A stretch of DNA of 64,000 nucleotides from JAAXHF01 sp965242605 (GCA_965242605.1 CBDESS010000001.1:1-64000); one strand, 5' to 3'; shown: positions 1 to 10,954, numbered from the stretch's first letter. Numbers and translations: made by a program. The notes: generated by a model from the letters alone, not told the origin.

Positions 1-56
1 CGCTCGCCGGGCCGGGACGCTCAGCGGGCCGGCCCGGTCAACACCGCTCTGCCCTC

Positions 57-1748
57 TCAGCCCCTGCCGGCCTTCTGGGCCTTCTGGATATTGGCCCAGG
101 TGTCACGCAGCGTCACGGTCCGATTAAAGACCGGCTTGCCAGCGACCGAATCAGGATCAACGCAGAAATAGCCCAGCCGCTCGAACTGATAGCGGCTGCC
201 GACCGCCGCGCCGGCTAGGCCGGGCTCAAGCTGACACGCCGGCAGCACTTCCAGCGAGTTGGGATTCAGAAAATCGGTATAGCGGTGTCCATCTTCGGCA
301 GTATCCGGGTCGGGTGTGGTGAACAGGGTGTCGTACAGCCGCACTTCGGCCCGGATGGCGTGGGCAGCCGAGACCCAATGCAGGGTGGCTTTGACTTTGC
401 GGCCCTCGGCTGGGCCACCGCTACGGGTCTCCGGGTCATAGGTGCAGTGCAACTCAACAATAGTGCCGGCCTCGTCTTTGACCACACCAACACACTTGAT
501 GATATAGGCGTAGCGCAGCCGGACCTCACGGCCCGGGGCGAGGCGGAAAAACTTACGGGGCGGCTCTTCCCGAAAATCGTCCTGCTCAATGTACACCACC
601 TGCGAAAACGGCACAGGCCGGCTGCCGGCACTGGGGTCCTCGGGGTTGTTGATGGCGTCGAGTTGCTCAACTTGACCGGGCGGATAATTGTCAATCACAA
701 CCTTCAGCGGGCGCAGCACAGCCATGACCCGAGGCGCGCGTTTGTTGAGGTCGTCCCGCACATAGTGTTCAAGCATGGCCATATCAACCACGCTGTTGCG
801 CTTGGCTACGCCGATACGCTCGCAGAAGGTGCGGATCGCCGTCGGCCTGTAGCCACGCCGGCGCAAGCCTTTGAGGGTCGGCATACGCGGGTCGTCCCAG
901 CCGGTGACGTGCCCCTTGGTGACGAGTTCCAGCAGCAGGCGTTTGCTCATCACAGTGTAGCTCAGGTTGAGCCGGGCAAACTCGATCTGTCGCGGCCGAC
1001 AGGGGACGGGCAGCTCGTTCAGAAACCAGTCGTACAGGGGCCGGTGGTCTTCAAACTCCAGGGTACAGATCGAATGGGTAATGCCCTCAATGGCGTCCGA
1101 CTGCCCGTGGGTAAAGTCGTACATGGGGTAGATGCACCAGCGGTCCCCGGTCCGGTGGTGGGTCGCCCGACGGATACGGTACAGCACCGGGTCGCGCAGA
1201 TTGAGATTGGGCGAGGCCATGTCGATTTTGGCCCGCAAGACCTGACTGCCGTCCGCAAACTCGCCGGCCCGCATACGCGCAAACAGGTCGAGATTGTCCT
1301 CAACGGAGCGGTCCCGATACGGGCTGTTTTTGCCCGGCTGGGTCAGGCTGCCGCGATACTCGCGTATCTCGTCGGCGCTCAGGCTGTCCACATAGGCCTT
1401 GCCGTGGATGATCAGATGCACGGCGTACTGGTACAGCCGCTCATAGTAGTCCGAGGCGTAGAACAACTTGTCCTGCCAGTCAAAGCCCAGCCAGCGGACA
1501 TCCTCCTGAATGGACTCCACATACTCCAGGTCTTCTTTGGTCGGGTTGGTGTCGTCAAAGCGGAGGTGGCAGACGCCTTGATACTCGGCCGCAATCCCGA
1601 AGTTGAGACAGATGGACTTGGCGTGGCCGATGTGCAGATAGCCGTTCGGTTCGGGCGGAAAGCGGGTCACGACCCGGCCGCCCTTGGCCCGGAGGTCGGC
1701 GGCGATACGCTCGCGGATAAAGTCGGCAGGGGTCTCAGACGCGCTCAT
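57..1748 (-). CDS. glnS: Glutaminyl-tRNA synthetase
   Basis: Charges tRNA-Gln with glutamine in the cytoplasm. The 563-residue product matches the usual length of bacterial GlnRS. It has the class I signature HIGH at residues 39-42 (context PNGYLHIGH) and a KMSKS-type loop, VMSKR, near residue 265. The C-terminal half reads as the two anticodon-binding beta-barrels, with no extra YqeY-type appendage. The ATG at 1748 has a GAGGG about 10 bases upstream and directly precedes the conserved N-terminal region. It lies 30 bp downstream of the LLM oxidoreductase on the same strand and may share its transcript. A dedicated GlnRS suggests the cell does not rely only on the GatCAB route for Gln-tRNA. 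The identification is firm. Confidence 0.97.
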   Translation of the reverse strand: MSASETPADFIRERIAADLRAKGGRVVTRFPPEPNGYLHIGHAKSICLNFGIAAEYQGVCHLRFDDTNPTKEDLEYVESIQEDVRWLGFDWQDKLFYASDYYERLYQYAVHLIIHGKAYVDSLSADEIREYRGSLTQPGKNSPYRDRSVEDNLDLFARMRAGEFADGSQVLRAKIDMASPNLNLRDPVLYRIRRATHHRTGDRWCIYPMYDFTHGQSDAIEGITHSICTLEFEDHRPLYDWFLNELPVPCRPRQIEFARLNLSYTVMSKRLLLELVTKGHVTGWDDPRMPTLKGLRRRGYRPTAIRTFCERIGVAKRNSVVDMAMLEHYVRDDLNKRAPRVMAVLRPLKVVIDNYPPGQVEQLDAINNPEDPSAGSRPVPFSQVVYIEQDDFREEPPRKFFRLAPGREVRLRYAYIIKCVGVVKDEAGTIVELHCTYDPETRSGGPAEGRKVKATLHWVSAAHAIRAEVRLYDTLFTTPDPDTAEDGHRYTDFLNPNSLEVLPACQLEPGLAGAAVGSRYQFERLGYFCVDPDSVAGKPVFNRTVTLRDTWANIQKAQKAGRG

Positions 1749-1778
1749 GGCAACAAGCCCTCGTGTGGCCGCCGGGAT

Positions 1779-2789
1779 TCAGCGCCGAGCCGGGGCCAGC
1801 GCTCGCACGGCCCCAAGCAGCCGCTGGCGCTTGACGGCCGGCTCTGCGGCAAAACTCTGGAGCTGGAGAAAAGCCGTATTCACCCCGGCCTCCATATAGC
1901 GCTTGACGTGGGCGCGGACCTCCTCTACCGGGCCGCTCAAGATGAGCTCATCAATGACCGACTGCGGCACCGCGGCGACCGCCGCCCGGCGGTCGCCGCC
2001 ACTCCAGGCCCGCCACATCGGCCCCAGCGCGTCGGCGCGTCCCAGCCACTCGTGAAAGGCTTTGTAGACCGGCACGTTGAGATAGGTGTTGATATGGCGT
2101 CGGATGCCGGTGTCGGTTTCGGGCGAGGGCGGGTCCACACACACAAACAGCCGGGCGGTAATCTCGACCGCGGCGGGGGCACGGCCGACTCTTTGGGCGG
2201 CTTCACGCACCACGGCGACCGACTTTTTGACATCCTCGGCCGACAGCCAGTTGAGAATCGCGCCGTCGCCGACCTGCCCGGCCAAGCGCAACATGGCTGG
2301 GCGCAGGGCGGCCAAGTGAATCGGGACAGGCGTGCTCGGCGGCCGACCCAGCCGAAAACCCCGGACGCTGAAGGTGTCCCCCTCAAACACCACCCGCTCC
2401 CCGCTCAACGCTTGGCGCAAAAACCCGACCATATCGCGTACCCGGCTGAGCGGGCGGTGGAACTGGCCGCCGTTCCAGCTCTCCACAATGGGCTGCGAGC
2501 CGGCCCCCAGGCCCAGACAAAACCGGCCCGGGGCGACCTCGGCCAAACCGGCCGCGGTCATAGCCAGGGTCGCCGGACCGCGGGTATACACATTGGCAAT
2601 GGCGGTTCCCAGCCGCAGCCGGCTGGACGCCCCAATCAAGGCCAGGGGCGAAAAACAATCCGTGCCGTCCACCTCTAAGGACCAAGCATCGGTATAGCCC
2701 AGCCGCTCGGCCTCACGCGCGACCTCAGCGTGCTCGGCCAGCGGGACCTCCTCAATCGGAACAGACAGGGACCAGCGTTTGTGCGTCAT
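1779..2789 (-). CDS. LLM-class flavin-dependent oxidoreductase
   Basis: A luciferase-like monooxygenase fold protein of 336 residues, the size of F420- or FMN-dependent LLM oxidoreductases. Visible family features are the N-terminal strand with the EEVPLAEHAEVAREAERLGY helix, the SSRLRLGTAIANVYTR strand, and AEVAPGRFCLGLGAGS, followed by a barrel typical of 5,10-methylene-tetrahydromethanopterin reductase-like proteins. The open frame extends further upstream, but the ATG at 2789 starts the conserved part and the upstream residues look non-coding. The substrate cannot be told from sequence, and whether the cofactor is F420 or FMN is not visible. It is divergent from the FprA-type reductase at 2987 and precedes glnS. 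Family assignment is good; function is open. Confidence 0.85.
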   Translation of the reverse strand: MTHKRWSLSVPIEEVPLAEHAEVAREAERLGYTDAWSLEVDGTDCFSPLALIGASSRLRLGTAIANVYTRGPATLAMTAAGLAEVAPGRFCLGLGAGSQPIVESWNGGQFHRPLSRVRDMVGFLRQALSGERVVFEGDTFSVRGFRLGRPPSTPVPIHLAALRPAMLRLAGQVGDGAILNWLSAEDVKKSVAVVREAAQRVGRAPAAVEITARLFVCVDPPSPETDTGIRRHINTYLNVPVYKAFHEWLGRADALGPMWRAWSGGDRRAAVAAVPQSVIDELILSGPVEEVRAHVKRYMEAGVNTAFLQLQSFAAEPAVKRQRLLGAVRALAPARR

Positions 2790-2986
2790 GGCGTACTCCG
2801 TGGTGCGCTGCAAGGGAAACGCCGCCCTCCTCCCTGATGAGATGCTCCTCAGCCTTTCCCTGTTATGATGGGTGAGGATTATACACACCGAAGCCATGCC
2901 GTATCTAGTCCGGTTGACTGCCTAAGCCAGAGCCGCTAGCGTGCGGCCTCTACCACAGAGAGGAGTGCTGAGCGGAAAGGGACAGC
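2790..2986. promoter_or_regulatory. Divergent intergenic region with a minus-strand TATAAT
   Basis: A 197-bp region between two divergently read genes. On the minus strand there is a perfect TATAAT (complement of 2878-2883) that could serve the LLM oxidoreductase, but no good -35 lies 16-18 bases upstream. On the plus strand a TTGACT occurs at 2914-2919 without a convincing -10. AAAGGGA just before 2987 is the likely ribosome binding site of the FprA gene. Promoters must lie here because both genes start from it, but exact elements are uncertain. Confidence 0.3.
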
Positions 2987-4387
<1,401 letters not shown>

Positions 4388-4405
4388 ACCGGCTCCGGGC
4401 CGGCC

Positions 4406-5335
4406 TCAGCCTCTGGGGTGATATTTGCGGTGTACCTCACGCAGCCGCTCATTACTCAGATGTGTGTAAATCTGGGTTGTGGCAATATCAACGTGGCCCA
4501 GCATGGACTGGACTGCCCGCAGGTCGGCTCCACCTGCGAGCAAATGGGTGGCAAAGGCGTGGCGCAGGGCGTGCGGATAGACCGCTCCCCCGTTGGCCGC
4601 CCGCTTGGCGTGCTGTTTGAGCAGCCGCCAGAACCCCTGACGGCTCAGGGGCCTGGCGGAGCGGGTGACGAACACAAAGGAACTCGTCCGGTGCTTGAGG
4701 AGTGCCGGCCGCGCCTGGCCGAGATAGGCGTCGAGTTTTGTCTTGGCCTCTGAACCGAGCGGAACCACACGCTCACGTCCGCCCTTGCCCCGGACCCGGA
4801 CAAAGCCGGCCTCAAGATTGAGCTGGCTGAGGTCGAGGTTGACCAGTTCGGAAACGCGCAGGCCGGTGGCGTACAGCAACTCGAGCATGGCCCGGTCGCG
4901 GATACCGAGCGGGGTTGAGGCATCTGGCGCGCCAAGCAGCGCGTCAATCTGATCCCGAGACGGAGCCTGGGGCAGATGGCGGCCAATTTTAGGTAGCAGC
5001 AGGTGGGCGGTCGGGTCGGCCCCGGGCAAAAGCTCCTCCCGCTGGAGAAAGCGGTAGAGGCCCCTGAGGACGATAAGGACCCGGGCCTGGCTGCGGGCCG
5101 ACAGCCCTCGCTCACGGAGGCTGGCCAGAAAGCCAATCACATGCCGGGGGCCGGCCTGTCTCGGGTCATCAAGCCCCTGGCTGGCCAGATAGTGACAAAA
5201 CTCACCCACATCCCGGCTGTAGGCCTGGATGGTATTTTTTGCCAGGCCCTTCTCGACCGTAATATAGTTCAGAAATGCGTCCGCGCAGGTGTCGCTGGCC
5301 GCTACGCCTCCCGGCTGAGTGTCCTGCTCCGCCAT
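4406..5335 (-). CDS. xerD: Tyrosine recombinase XerD (or XerC)
   Basis: A 309-residue site-specific recombinase of the Xer type, which resolves chromosome dimers at dif before cell division. The N-terminal SAM-like DNA-binding domain starts with FLNYITVEKGLAKNTIQAYS. The catalytic set is visible: Arg in ATGLRVSEL (about residue 160), Lys in RGKGGRERVVPLG (about 181), HALRH (about 258), LGH, and the nucleophile Tyr in TTQIYTH (about 288). The start at 5335 lies inside the last 34 bases of glnD and has a GGAAGG site in front of it, so translation is probably coupled to glnD. No dif-like site was found in the window. XerC against XerD cannot be settled by eye; the sequence reads closer to XerD. 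Confidence 0.9.
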   Translation of the reverse strand: MAEQDTQPGGVAASDTCADAFLNYITVEKGLAKNTIQAYSRDVGEFCHYLASQGLDDPRQAGPRHVIGFLASLRERGLSARSQARVLIVLRGLYRFLQREELLPGADPTAHLLLPKIGRHLPQAPSRDQIDALLGAPDASTPLGIRDRAMLELLYATGLRVSELVNLDLSQLNLEAGFVRVRGKGGRERVVPLGSEAKTKLDAYLGQARPALLKHRTSSFVFVTRSARPLSRQGFWRLLKQHAKRAANGGAVYPHALRHAFATHLLAGGADLRAVQSMLGHVDIATTQIYTHLSNERLREVHRKYHPRG

Positions 5336-8079
5336 AAGTCCTTCCTCCCCTCCGCCTCAGAGAGGTGACGCCGCAGGGCCGCGGCCAACTGGTCTGGATT
5401 GCTCATCTTGTTGCCCTGGCTGTCGGTGACATAGAAGACATCCAGGATTTGATGCACATTGGTGGTAATTTTGGCCAGATGGATGATCAGCCCGAGCTGG
5501 AACAGGGCCGCGGCGACCCGAAACAGGAAGCCGGTCCGGTCGGGGGCCGTGACATCAATAACAGTATACGCCGGCGAGCTGCTGTTATCGACCGTGATCT
5601 CGGTCGGGACGCGCGCAGAGCGCCGGGCGAGGTAGGCCGGCGGGCGGGTCGTCTGGAGCAGGTCCTCCAGCGTCCGCTCTCCGCGCAGCACCGCGCCGAG
5701 GCGGGCCCGCAGCCGGGTCCACAGCTGGCTATCCATAACGACCTCAGCGCGCCCGGCGTGGGACAGCCGAAAAACGTCGAGCGCGAGGCCATCCCGACTC
5801 GTTGAGATACGGGCACCGGCAACGTTGAGATTGTTGACCGCCAGCACGCCGGTCAGCAGCGCAAACAGACCCGGCCGGTCATGGGTGACAACGGTCAACT
5901 CGCTGTACTCGCGCTCGGGAAAATGGACGAGGGCGAGCCGATACGGGTCGTGCCCGGCCTGGTGGCCGTCGGTCTGGATAAAACGGGTGAGTAAGCGGAA
6001 ATGGCCGGGGACGGCTTCCTCTGGGGCTGACAGAAAATAGCTGTCCGGCATACCGTCTAAAAAGGCCCGGAGCTGGTCTGGGGTAGCCCGCTCCCGGCTT
6101 GGCAGCAGCGTTGCCAGTGCGTCTTTGCGGCGTTGAACGCGGGCCTGTGGGTCTTCTTCAACCGACAGGCCGGTCTCAAACCGCTCCAGGGTGCGTAGAT
6201 ACAGCTCGCCGAGCAAACCCGCCTTCCAGCTGTTCCACACCTGAGGACCGACCGCTTTCATATCGGCAAAGGTCAGCAGATAGAGCTTTTTGAGCACATC
6301 CTGATTCTCAACGGTCCGGGCAAACTCGGCGATCAGGTCGTCGTCGGAGATATCCCGGCGCTGGGCGATATACGACATCAGCAGGTGGTGTTGGACGAGC
6401 AGATACCACTCGTGGGCGTCGTCCTCCGCCATCCCCCAGCGCTCGGCCGCTTGGCGCACCATGGCCGCGCTGCGTTGGTCGTGCTCACTGCCGTGGCCCT
6501 TGCCGACGTCGTGGTACAGCATGGCCAGGAACAACAGCTCAGGCTTGTCGATTTCGCGCATGACTTGGGTCAGCAGCGGCAGGTCTTCCTTGAAGTACCC
6601 CTCGCGGAGCTGATCGAGGGCGGCCACGCCGTACAGGGTGTGTTCATCAACGGTGTAGACGTGGTAGAGGTCGCGCTGAATGCGCCACTGCATCGCGCCG
6701 AACTCGGGCAGAATCCAGCCCAGCACTCCCAGGCGGTGCATCAGCCGCAGGGTGTCGGCTACCCGATGTTTCCAGTTCAGGACCGCGTACAGGGCGCTGC
6801 GCAGGGCCGGACTTTCTCCGCTGCCGGGCGGCAGACGGGCGAGCGTGTCGCGCAAGAGTTGCTGGGTGGAGCGGGAAAGTTGCACGCCGTGGCGCTGAGC
6901 GTCGTGAAACACCGTCACTATATTGACCAGCTCATCGGTCAATATCTCGGGCGTGGTGACCGCTAGGGTCTGGCCGGCGATTCTGACCCCGGGCCGGATA
7001 TCGCGCCCCCGTCTGCGCCGGAAAAATGACAGCCGGGGCACCTCCAGGCACTGCTCCAGCATCAGCCGTGAGAAGTCGTACAGGGTGGTGGCGTGGCGGT
7101 AATACGCATACATGAAGCTGGCCGCATCGGCAAAGCCAAGCTGGGGGGCGAGCTGGTCCTGGTGCTCAACGGTCAGCTGGTCATGCTCACTGTGGGTGGC
7201 CAAGTGCATGGCGTTACGCACCCGCCACACAAAGTCACGCGCGGCTTCGACCTGGTCAAGGCTGTGCTGGGGGACAATCCCCTTCTGGAACAGCTCGTGC
7301 CAGGTCCGAATCTTGAACTTGACCTTGGCCAGCCACCAAGCGGTGTGGAGGTCGCGCAGACCGCCCGGGCTCTCCTTGATGTTGGGTTCAAGCCGGTAGG
7401 GAGAGTTACCGTGCTGTTCGTGCCGCTGGCGGCTTTCCTGGGCTTTTTCCTGAAAAAAACGTTTGGTCTGGCTGCCAATAATCTCACGCTCAAGGGCTCG
7501 ATCAAAGTCCCGGCTCAGCTGCCCGTCGCCGCACAGCGGTCGGGCATCGAGCAGCGAGGTCTTGACCTGCAGGTCTTGGGCGGCTAGGCGGCTGCAGGTG
7601 CGCACCGTGCGTACTGCGTGGCCGACGACAAACCCGGCATCGATCAGGTTGTAGTAGATCATCTCGCATATCGTCTCGACATACGGGTTGACTTTCCAGT
7701 GATAGAGGAACAGCAGATCAACATCCGAATAGGGGTTGAGTTCGCCCCGACCATAGCCGCCCTGGGCCAGGACCGCGCAGCGTTGTTGGAGGCGGGTATG
7801 GCGGCGGGCGTAGAGCTGGGTTGCGGCGGCGAATAGATACTGGATCAAACAGTCGATATGGGCGGTGTAGTGGCTGACCAGCTCCCTACCTCCGACGCCG
7901 GCTCGCTGCTGGTCAACCAGATTCGCACGGAGGCGGGTTATATAGTCTTTGCTGATTTTTTTGAGATCGAAATCCGGGCCGGCTTCAACGCCCAGGTCGG
8001 CCGAAGGCAGGGGCGGCAGGACAACGCCAACCAAGCCGGCCGGGTGTATCGGGCCGGTCTGGGGTGGGGCGAGTGGCAT
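5302..8079 (-). CDS. glnD: [Protein-PII] uridylyltransferase / uridylyl-removing enzyme
   Basis: Senses glutamine and adds or removes UMP on the PII protein, controlling nitrogen metabolism. The 925 residues hold the full domain set. The nucleotidyltransferase motif GGYGRGELNPYSDVDLLFLY lies at about 106-125. An HD domain with YHDVGKGHGSEHDQRS is near 520. Two C-terminal ACT domains follow (TVVTHDRPGLFALLTGVLAV near 723 and VTAPDRTGFLFRVAAALFQ near 840). It lies 9 bp after ahcY and overlaps xerD by 34 bp, so it sits within a metK-ahcY-glnD-xerD run. The PII gene and glutamine synthetase are outside the window. rpoN and PTS-Ntr genes follow shortly, giving a nitrogen-control neighbourhood. Confidence 0.96.
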   Translation of the reverse strand: MPLAPPQTGPIHPAGLVGVVLPPLPSADLGVEAGPDFDLKKISKDYITRLRANLVDQQRAGVGGRELVSHYTAHIDCLIQYLFAAATQLYARRHTRLQQRCAVLAQGGYGRGELNPYSDVDLLFLYHWKVNPYVETICEMIYYNLIDAGFVVGHAVRTVRTCSRLAAQDLQVKTSLLDARPLCGDGQLSRDFDRALEREIIGSQTKRFFQEKAQESRQRHEQHGNSPYRLEPNIKESPGGLRDLHTAWWLAKVKFKIRTWHELFQKGIVPQHSLDQVEAARDFVWRVRNAMHLATHSEHDQLTVEHQDQLAPQLGFADAASFMYAYYRHATTLYDFSRLMLEQCLEVPRLSFFRRRRGRDIRPGVRIAGQTLAVTTPEILTDELVNIVTVFHDAQRHGVQLSRSTQQLLRDTLARLPPGSGESPALRSALYAVLNWKHRVADTLRLMHRLGVLGWILPEFGAMQWRIQRDLYHVYTVDEHTLYGVAALDQLREGYFKEDLPLLTQVMREIDKPELLFLAMLYHDVGKGHGSEHDQRSAAMVRQAAERWGMAEDDAHEWYLLVQHHLLMSYIAQRRDISDDDLIAEFARTVENQDVLKKLYLLTFADMKAVGPQVWNSWKAGLLGELYLRTLERFETGLSVEEDPQARVQRRKDALATLLPSRERATPDQLRAFLDGMPDSYFLSAPEEAVPGHFRLLTRFIQTDGHQAGHDPYRLALVHFPEREYSELTVVTHDRPGLFALLTGVLAVNNLNVAGARISTSRDGLALDVFRLSHAGRAEVVMDSQLWTRLRARLGAVLRGERTLEDLLQTTRPPAYLARRSARVPTEITVDNSSSPAYTVIDVTAPDRTGFLFRVAAALFQLGLIIHLAKITTNVHQILDVFYVTDSQGNKMSNPDQLAAALRRHLSEAEGRKDLWRSRTLSREA

Positions 8080-8088
8080 ACACCGAGA

Positions 8089-9363
8089 TTAGCTGCCGAA
8101 CTCCCAGGACGCAAGGTAGTGTTTTTGCTCGGCGGTCAGCGTGTCCAGCCGGATATCCATACTGGCCAGTTTCAGTGTGGCGACCTTATCCTCGACTTCT
8201 TGCGGCACGGGGTGGACGCGGATGTCAAGGACATTGTGGTGCTCAACCGCCCAACTGACACTCAACGCCTGGGTAGCGAAGCTCATGTCCATGACCGAAG
8301 CCGGGTGGCCCTCGGCGGCCGCTAGGTTGACCAGCCGCCCCTCGCCCAACAGGTAGACGCGCCGCCCGTGGGACAAATGATAACAGTCCAGGTTGGAGCG
8401 CAGGTTTTTGTCGACTTTTTTGGCCATCTTGGTCAGGGCTTTGATGTCGATTTCCACGTCAAAATGGCCCGAATTGCACAGGATAGCGCCGTCCTTGAGC
8501 ACCAGGAAGTGTTCTTGGCGGAGCACGCTGGTATCGCCGGTGAGGGTGACAAAGATATCTCCCTGCCGAGCCGCCTCCAGCATCGGCATGACCCGAAAGC
8601 CATCCATGGCGGCTTCCAGGGCTCGAATCGGATCGACCTCCGTGACAATCACCTGGGCACCCAAGCCGCGCGCCCGGCTGGCCACGCCTTTGCCGCACCA
8701 GCCGTAGCCGGCAATCACCATCACTTTGCCGGCCAGCAGAATGTTGGTCGCGCGCAGCACGCCGTCCAGGGTTGATTGTCCGGTTCCGTAGCGATTATCA
8801 AACAGGTGCTTGGTGGTCGCGTCGTTGACCGCGATAACCGGCAGCTTGAGAACGCCATCGTTCTCCATAGCACGGAGCCGAGTCACCCCGGTCGTGGTCT
8901 CCTCCATGCTGGCGAGCAGCCGCCCGGCCTGCTTTTCGTAGCTAACGTCGGTGTGCAGCAGCGAGACGAGATCGGCACCGTCGTCGAGGGTAACGGTCGG
9001 CCCTTGACCCAGCGCGGCGTGCAAATGCTGATAGTATGTTTTGTTGTCCTCGCCCCGAATCGCATAGGTCGGCACACCCTCGTACTTGACCAACGCGGCG
9101 GCCGTGTCGTCCTGGGTCGAGAGCGGGTTTGAAGCGCACAGCATGACGCTTGCCCCGCCGGCTTTGAGGGTTCGCATCAGGTTGGCGGTTTCAGTCGTGA
9201 CGTGCAAACAGGCCGACAGACGAAGCCCTTTGAGCGGCTTGGTGCGGGCAAACTCTTGGCGCACCTGGCCCAGCACCGGCATATGCTGGTCGGCCCAGTC
9301 TATGCGTTTTTGGCCCGCGCTGGCCAAGTTGAGATCTTTTACATCTCCCTTACGAGAAGCCAT
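8089..9363 (-). CDS. ahcY: Adenosylhomocysteinase
   Basis: Hydrolyses S-adenosylhomocysteine to adenosine and homocysteine, removing the inhibitor left by methyltransferases. The frame stays open further upstream, but the ATG at 9363 begins the conserved protein and gives 424 residues, the size of SahH without the roughly 40-residue insertion found in some bacteria. The NAD-binding GYGWCGKGVASRARGLGA is near residue 217. HFDVEIDIKAL and the C-terminal DIRLDTLTAEQKHYLASWEF end are family hallmarks, though the usual terminal Tyr (KPDHYRY type) is replaced by a plain end. It lies 31 bp after metK, so the two SAM-cycle genes are probably co-transcribed. No SAH riboswitch fits in the short gap. 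Confidence 0.95.
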   Translation of the reverse strand: MASRKGDVKDLNLASAGQKRIDWADQHMPVLGQVRQEFARTKPLKGLRLSACLHVTTETANLMRTLKAGGASVMLCASNPLSTQDDTAAALVKYEGVPTYAIRGEDNKTYYQHLHAALGQGPTVTLDDGADLVSLLHTDVSYEKQAGRLLASMEETTTGVTRLRAMENDGVLKLPVIAVNDATTKHLFDNRYGTGQSTLDGVLRATNILLAGKVMVIAGYGWCGKGVASRARGLGAQVIVTEVDPIRALEAAMDGFRVMPMLEAARQGDIFVTLTGDTSVLRQEHFLVLKDGAILCNSGHFDVEIDIKALTKMAKKVDKNLRSNLDCYHLSHGRRVYLLGEGRLVNLAAAEGHPASVMDMSFATQALSVSWAVEHHNVLDIRVHPVPQEVEDKVATLKLASMDIRLDTLTAEQKHYLASWEFGS

Positions 9364-9394
9364 ATATCCTCTTTTCTGTGTGGACGGCCTACGC

Positions 9395-10567
9395 TCAGTT
9401 GGCCGCCCGTTTGAGCGCATCAACCCGGTCCAGCCGCTCCCAGCTGAACAGGTCATCCTGGGGCGGACGGCCAAAGTGGCCATAAGAGGCAGTGGGCTGG
9501 AAAATTGGTCGCTTGAGTCCCAGGGTTTGAATGATCTCGGCCGGCCGCAGATCAAACTCTTTATCGACAATCTTGGCTAAGCGCTCATCGGGCAGCGCGC
9601 CGGTGCCAAAGGTGTCAATAAAGACGCCGACCGGTCTGGACATACCGATCGCATAGGCAATCTGGACCTCACACCGCGCGGCCAGCTCGGCGGCCACGAT
9701 GTTCTTGGCAATATAGCGGGCCATATAGGCGGCCGAGCGGTCAACCTTGCTGGGGTCTTTGCCGGAAAACGCCCCGCCGCCGTGGCGGCCCATCCCGCCG
9801 TAGGTATCGACGATGATCTTGCGCCCGGTCAAGCCGCAATCGGCAAACGGCCCGCCGTTCACGAAGCGGCCGGTCGGATTGACCAGAAAAGAGGTCTTGC
9901 CGTCTAAGAACTCGGGCGGCACTACCTTTTTTACGATGTCTTCGATCACAACTTCTTTGATCGTGTCGTAGTCTGCATCGGGATCGTGCTGGGTCGAGAT
10001 CAAGACCGTATCGGCTCGAACCGGACGACCGTCCCGGTACTCAACCGTGACCTGCGACTTGCTGTCAGGGCGCAGAAACGCGATCTCGCCCCGTTTGCGT
10101 ACCGCTGCCATCTCCTGGACGAGACGATGGGCGGTATAGATAGGAAACGGCATGAACTCTTTGGTTTCATCGCAGGCAAAGCCGAACATCATGCCCTGGT
10201 CGCCAGCCCCCTGCTCGGCGTATAAGCCCTGGCCGGCGGTGACGCCCTGAGAGATGTCGGGCGATTGGCGGTCGAGCGCGGTCATGACCGCGCAGGTATT
10301 GCCGTCAAACCCCAACGCCGAATGATCAAAGCCGATATTGCGCACCGTCCTGCGCACAATGTCGGCATGGTCAATGCGGGCCTCGGAGGTAATCTCTCCG
10401 GCCACCATCACCATCCCCGTTTTGACCAGCGTTTCGCAGGCGACCCGGCTGTTCGGGTCCTCGGCCAGCAGCCCGTCCAGAATACCGTCTGAAATCTGAT
10501 CACACATTTTGTCCGGGTGGCCTTCGGACACCGATTCTGAGGTAAACAGAAAATCTTTTCCCGCCAT
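9395..10567 (-). CDS. metK: S-adenosylmethionine synthetase
   Basis: Makes S-adenosylmethionine from methionine and ATP. The 390-residue length is typical. Motifs seen are SEGHPDKMCDQISD (residues 14-27, with the ATP-binding His17), GAGDQGMMFGFACDE near 118 and GGGAFSGKDPSKVDRS, the phosphate-binding loop. AGAGAGGGG lies just before the ATG. The 86 bp upstream, to the HPr gene, contain a possible weak promoter on the minus strand: TTGACG (complement of 10645-10650), 15 bases, TATTAG (complement of 10624-10629). This gap is too short for a SAM riboswitch. The order metK-ahcY supports a methyl-cycle operon. Confidence 0.97.
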   Translation of the reverse strand: MAGKDFLFTSESVSEGHPDKMCDQISDGILDGLLAEDPNSRVACETLVKTGMVMVAGEITSEARIDHADIVRRTVRNIGFDHSALGFDGNTCAVMTALDRQSPDISQGVTAGQGLYAEQGAGDQGMMFGFACDETKEFMPFPIYTAHRLVQEMAAVRKRGEIAFLRPDSKSQVTVEYRDGRPVRADTVLISTQHDPDADYDTIKEVVIEDIVKKVVPPEFLDGKTSFLVNPTGRFVNGGPFADCGLTGRKIIVDTYGGMGRHGGGAFSGKDPSKVDRSAAYMARYIAKNIVAAELAARCEVQIAYAIGMSRPVGVFIDTFGTGALPDERLAKIVDKEFDLRPAEIIQTLGLKRPIFQPTASYGHFGRPPQDDLFSWERLDRVDALKRAAN

Positions 10568-10653
10568 CAGCCCCTCTCTTTCTTTGGCATCTGTGTGGGG
10601 TCTTGTGTCGTAGCACGGCGCATCTAATAGAATCCCTGCCTCAGCGTCAAGAG

Positions 10654-10929
10654 CTAGCCGGCGGAAGGCCGCTCAACGACTTGGCGCAGGACGCTCAGCG
10701 CGGCCTCGGTATCCGCCCCGCTGATCCGCACCTCTAGCACGCTGCCGTGTGGGGCACCTAAGGTCAGCAGTTCGATCACGCTGCGGCCGTTCACCGTCCG
10801 GCCGTCCCAACTGACCGTTACCTCAACCTCGCAGTCGCGCAGCCCCTGGACCCACATCGCGGCCACCCGGGCATGTAAGCCCTCGGGGTGGGCGAGGGTT
10901 AGGCGAATCAGGGTAGGTAGCGCTGTCAT
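10654..10929 (-). CDS. HPr-family phosphocarrier protein
   Basis: A 91-residue HPr (NPr-like) phosphocarrier. The phosphorylatable His is His19 in EGLHARVAA, and the regulatory-site Ser is Ser50 in NGRSVIELL, followed by the G-rich LGAPHGSVLEV turn. The open frame runs on upstream into rapZ, but the ATG at 10929 starts the fold and lies 25 bp after the rapZ stop. With ptsN and rapZ it forms the nitrogen PTS branch, which is regulatory and not sugar-transporting. No PtsI/PtsP (enzyme I) gene follows, and an HPr kinase is also absent from the window, so the phosphate donor must be encoded elsewhere. Ser50 is intact, but whether it is used cannot be inferred without that kinase. Confidence 0.88.
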   Translation of the reverse strand: MTALPTLIRLTLAHPEGLHARVAAMWVQGLRDCEVEVTVSWDGRTVNGRSVIELLTLGAPHGSVLEVRISGADTEAALSVLRQVVERPSAG

Positions 10930-10954
10930 GTCTATCTGGCGGCCCCGGCTACAC

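Noticed and set aside
285..2678. A 797-codon plus-strand open frame
   Set aside because: It is antisense to glnS and the LLM oxidoreductase, both of which have clear family motifs. Long antisense frames are common in high-GC DNA, and its translation shows no recognisable domain.
4406..5335. XerD as part of a mobile element or integron
   Set aside because: It sits in a housekeeping run overlapping glnD, has no flanking repeats or attachment site, and matches chromosomal Xer.
9364..9394. Possible SAM or SAH riboswitch between metK and ahcY, or upstream of metK
   Set aside because: The gaps are 31 and 86 bp, and no P1/P2 stem pattern of these riboswitches is visible.
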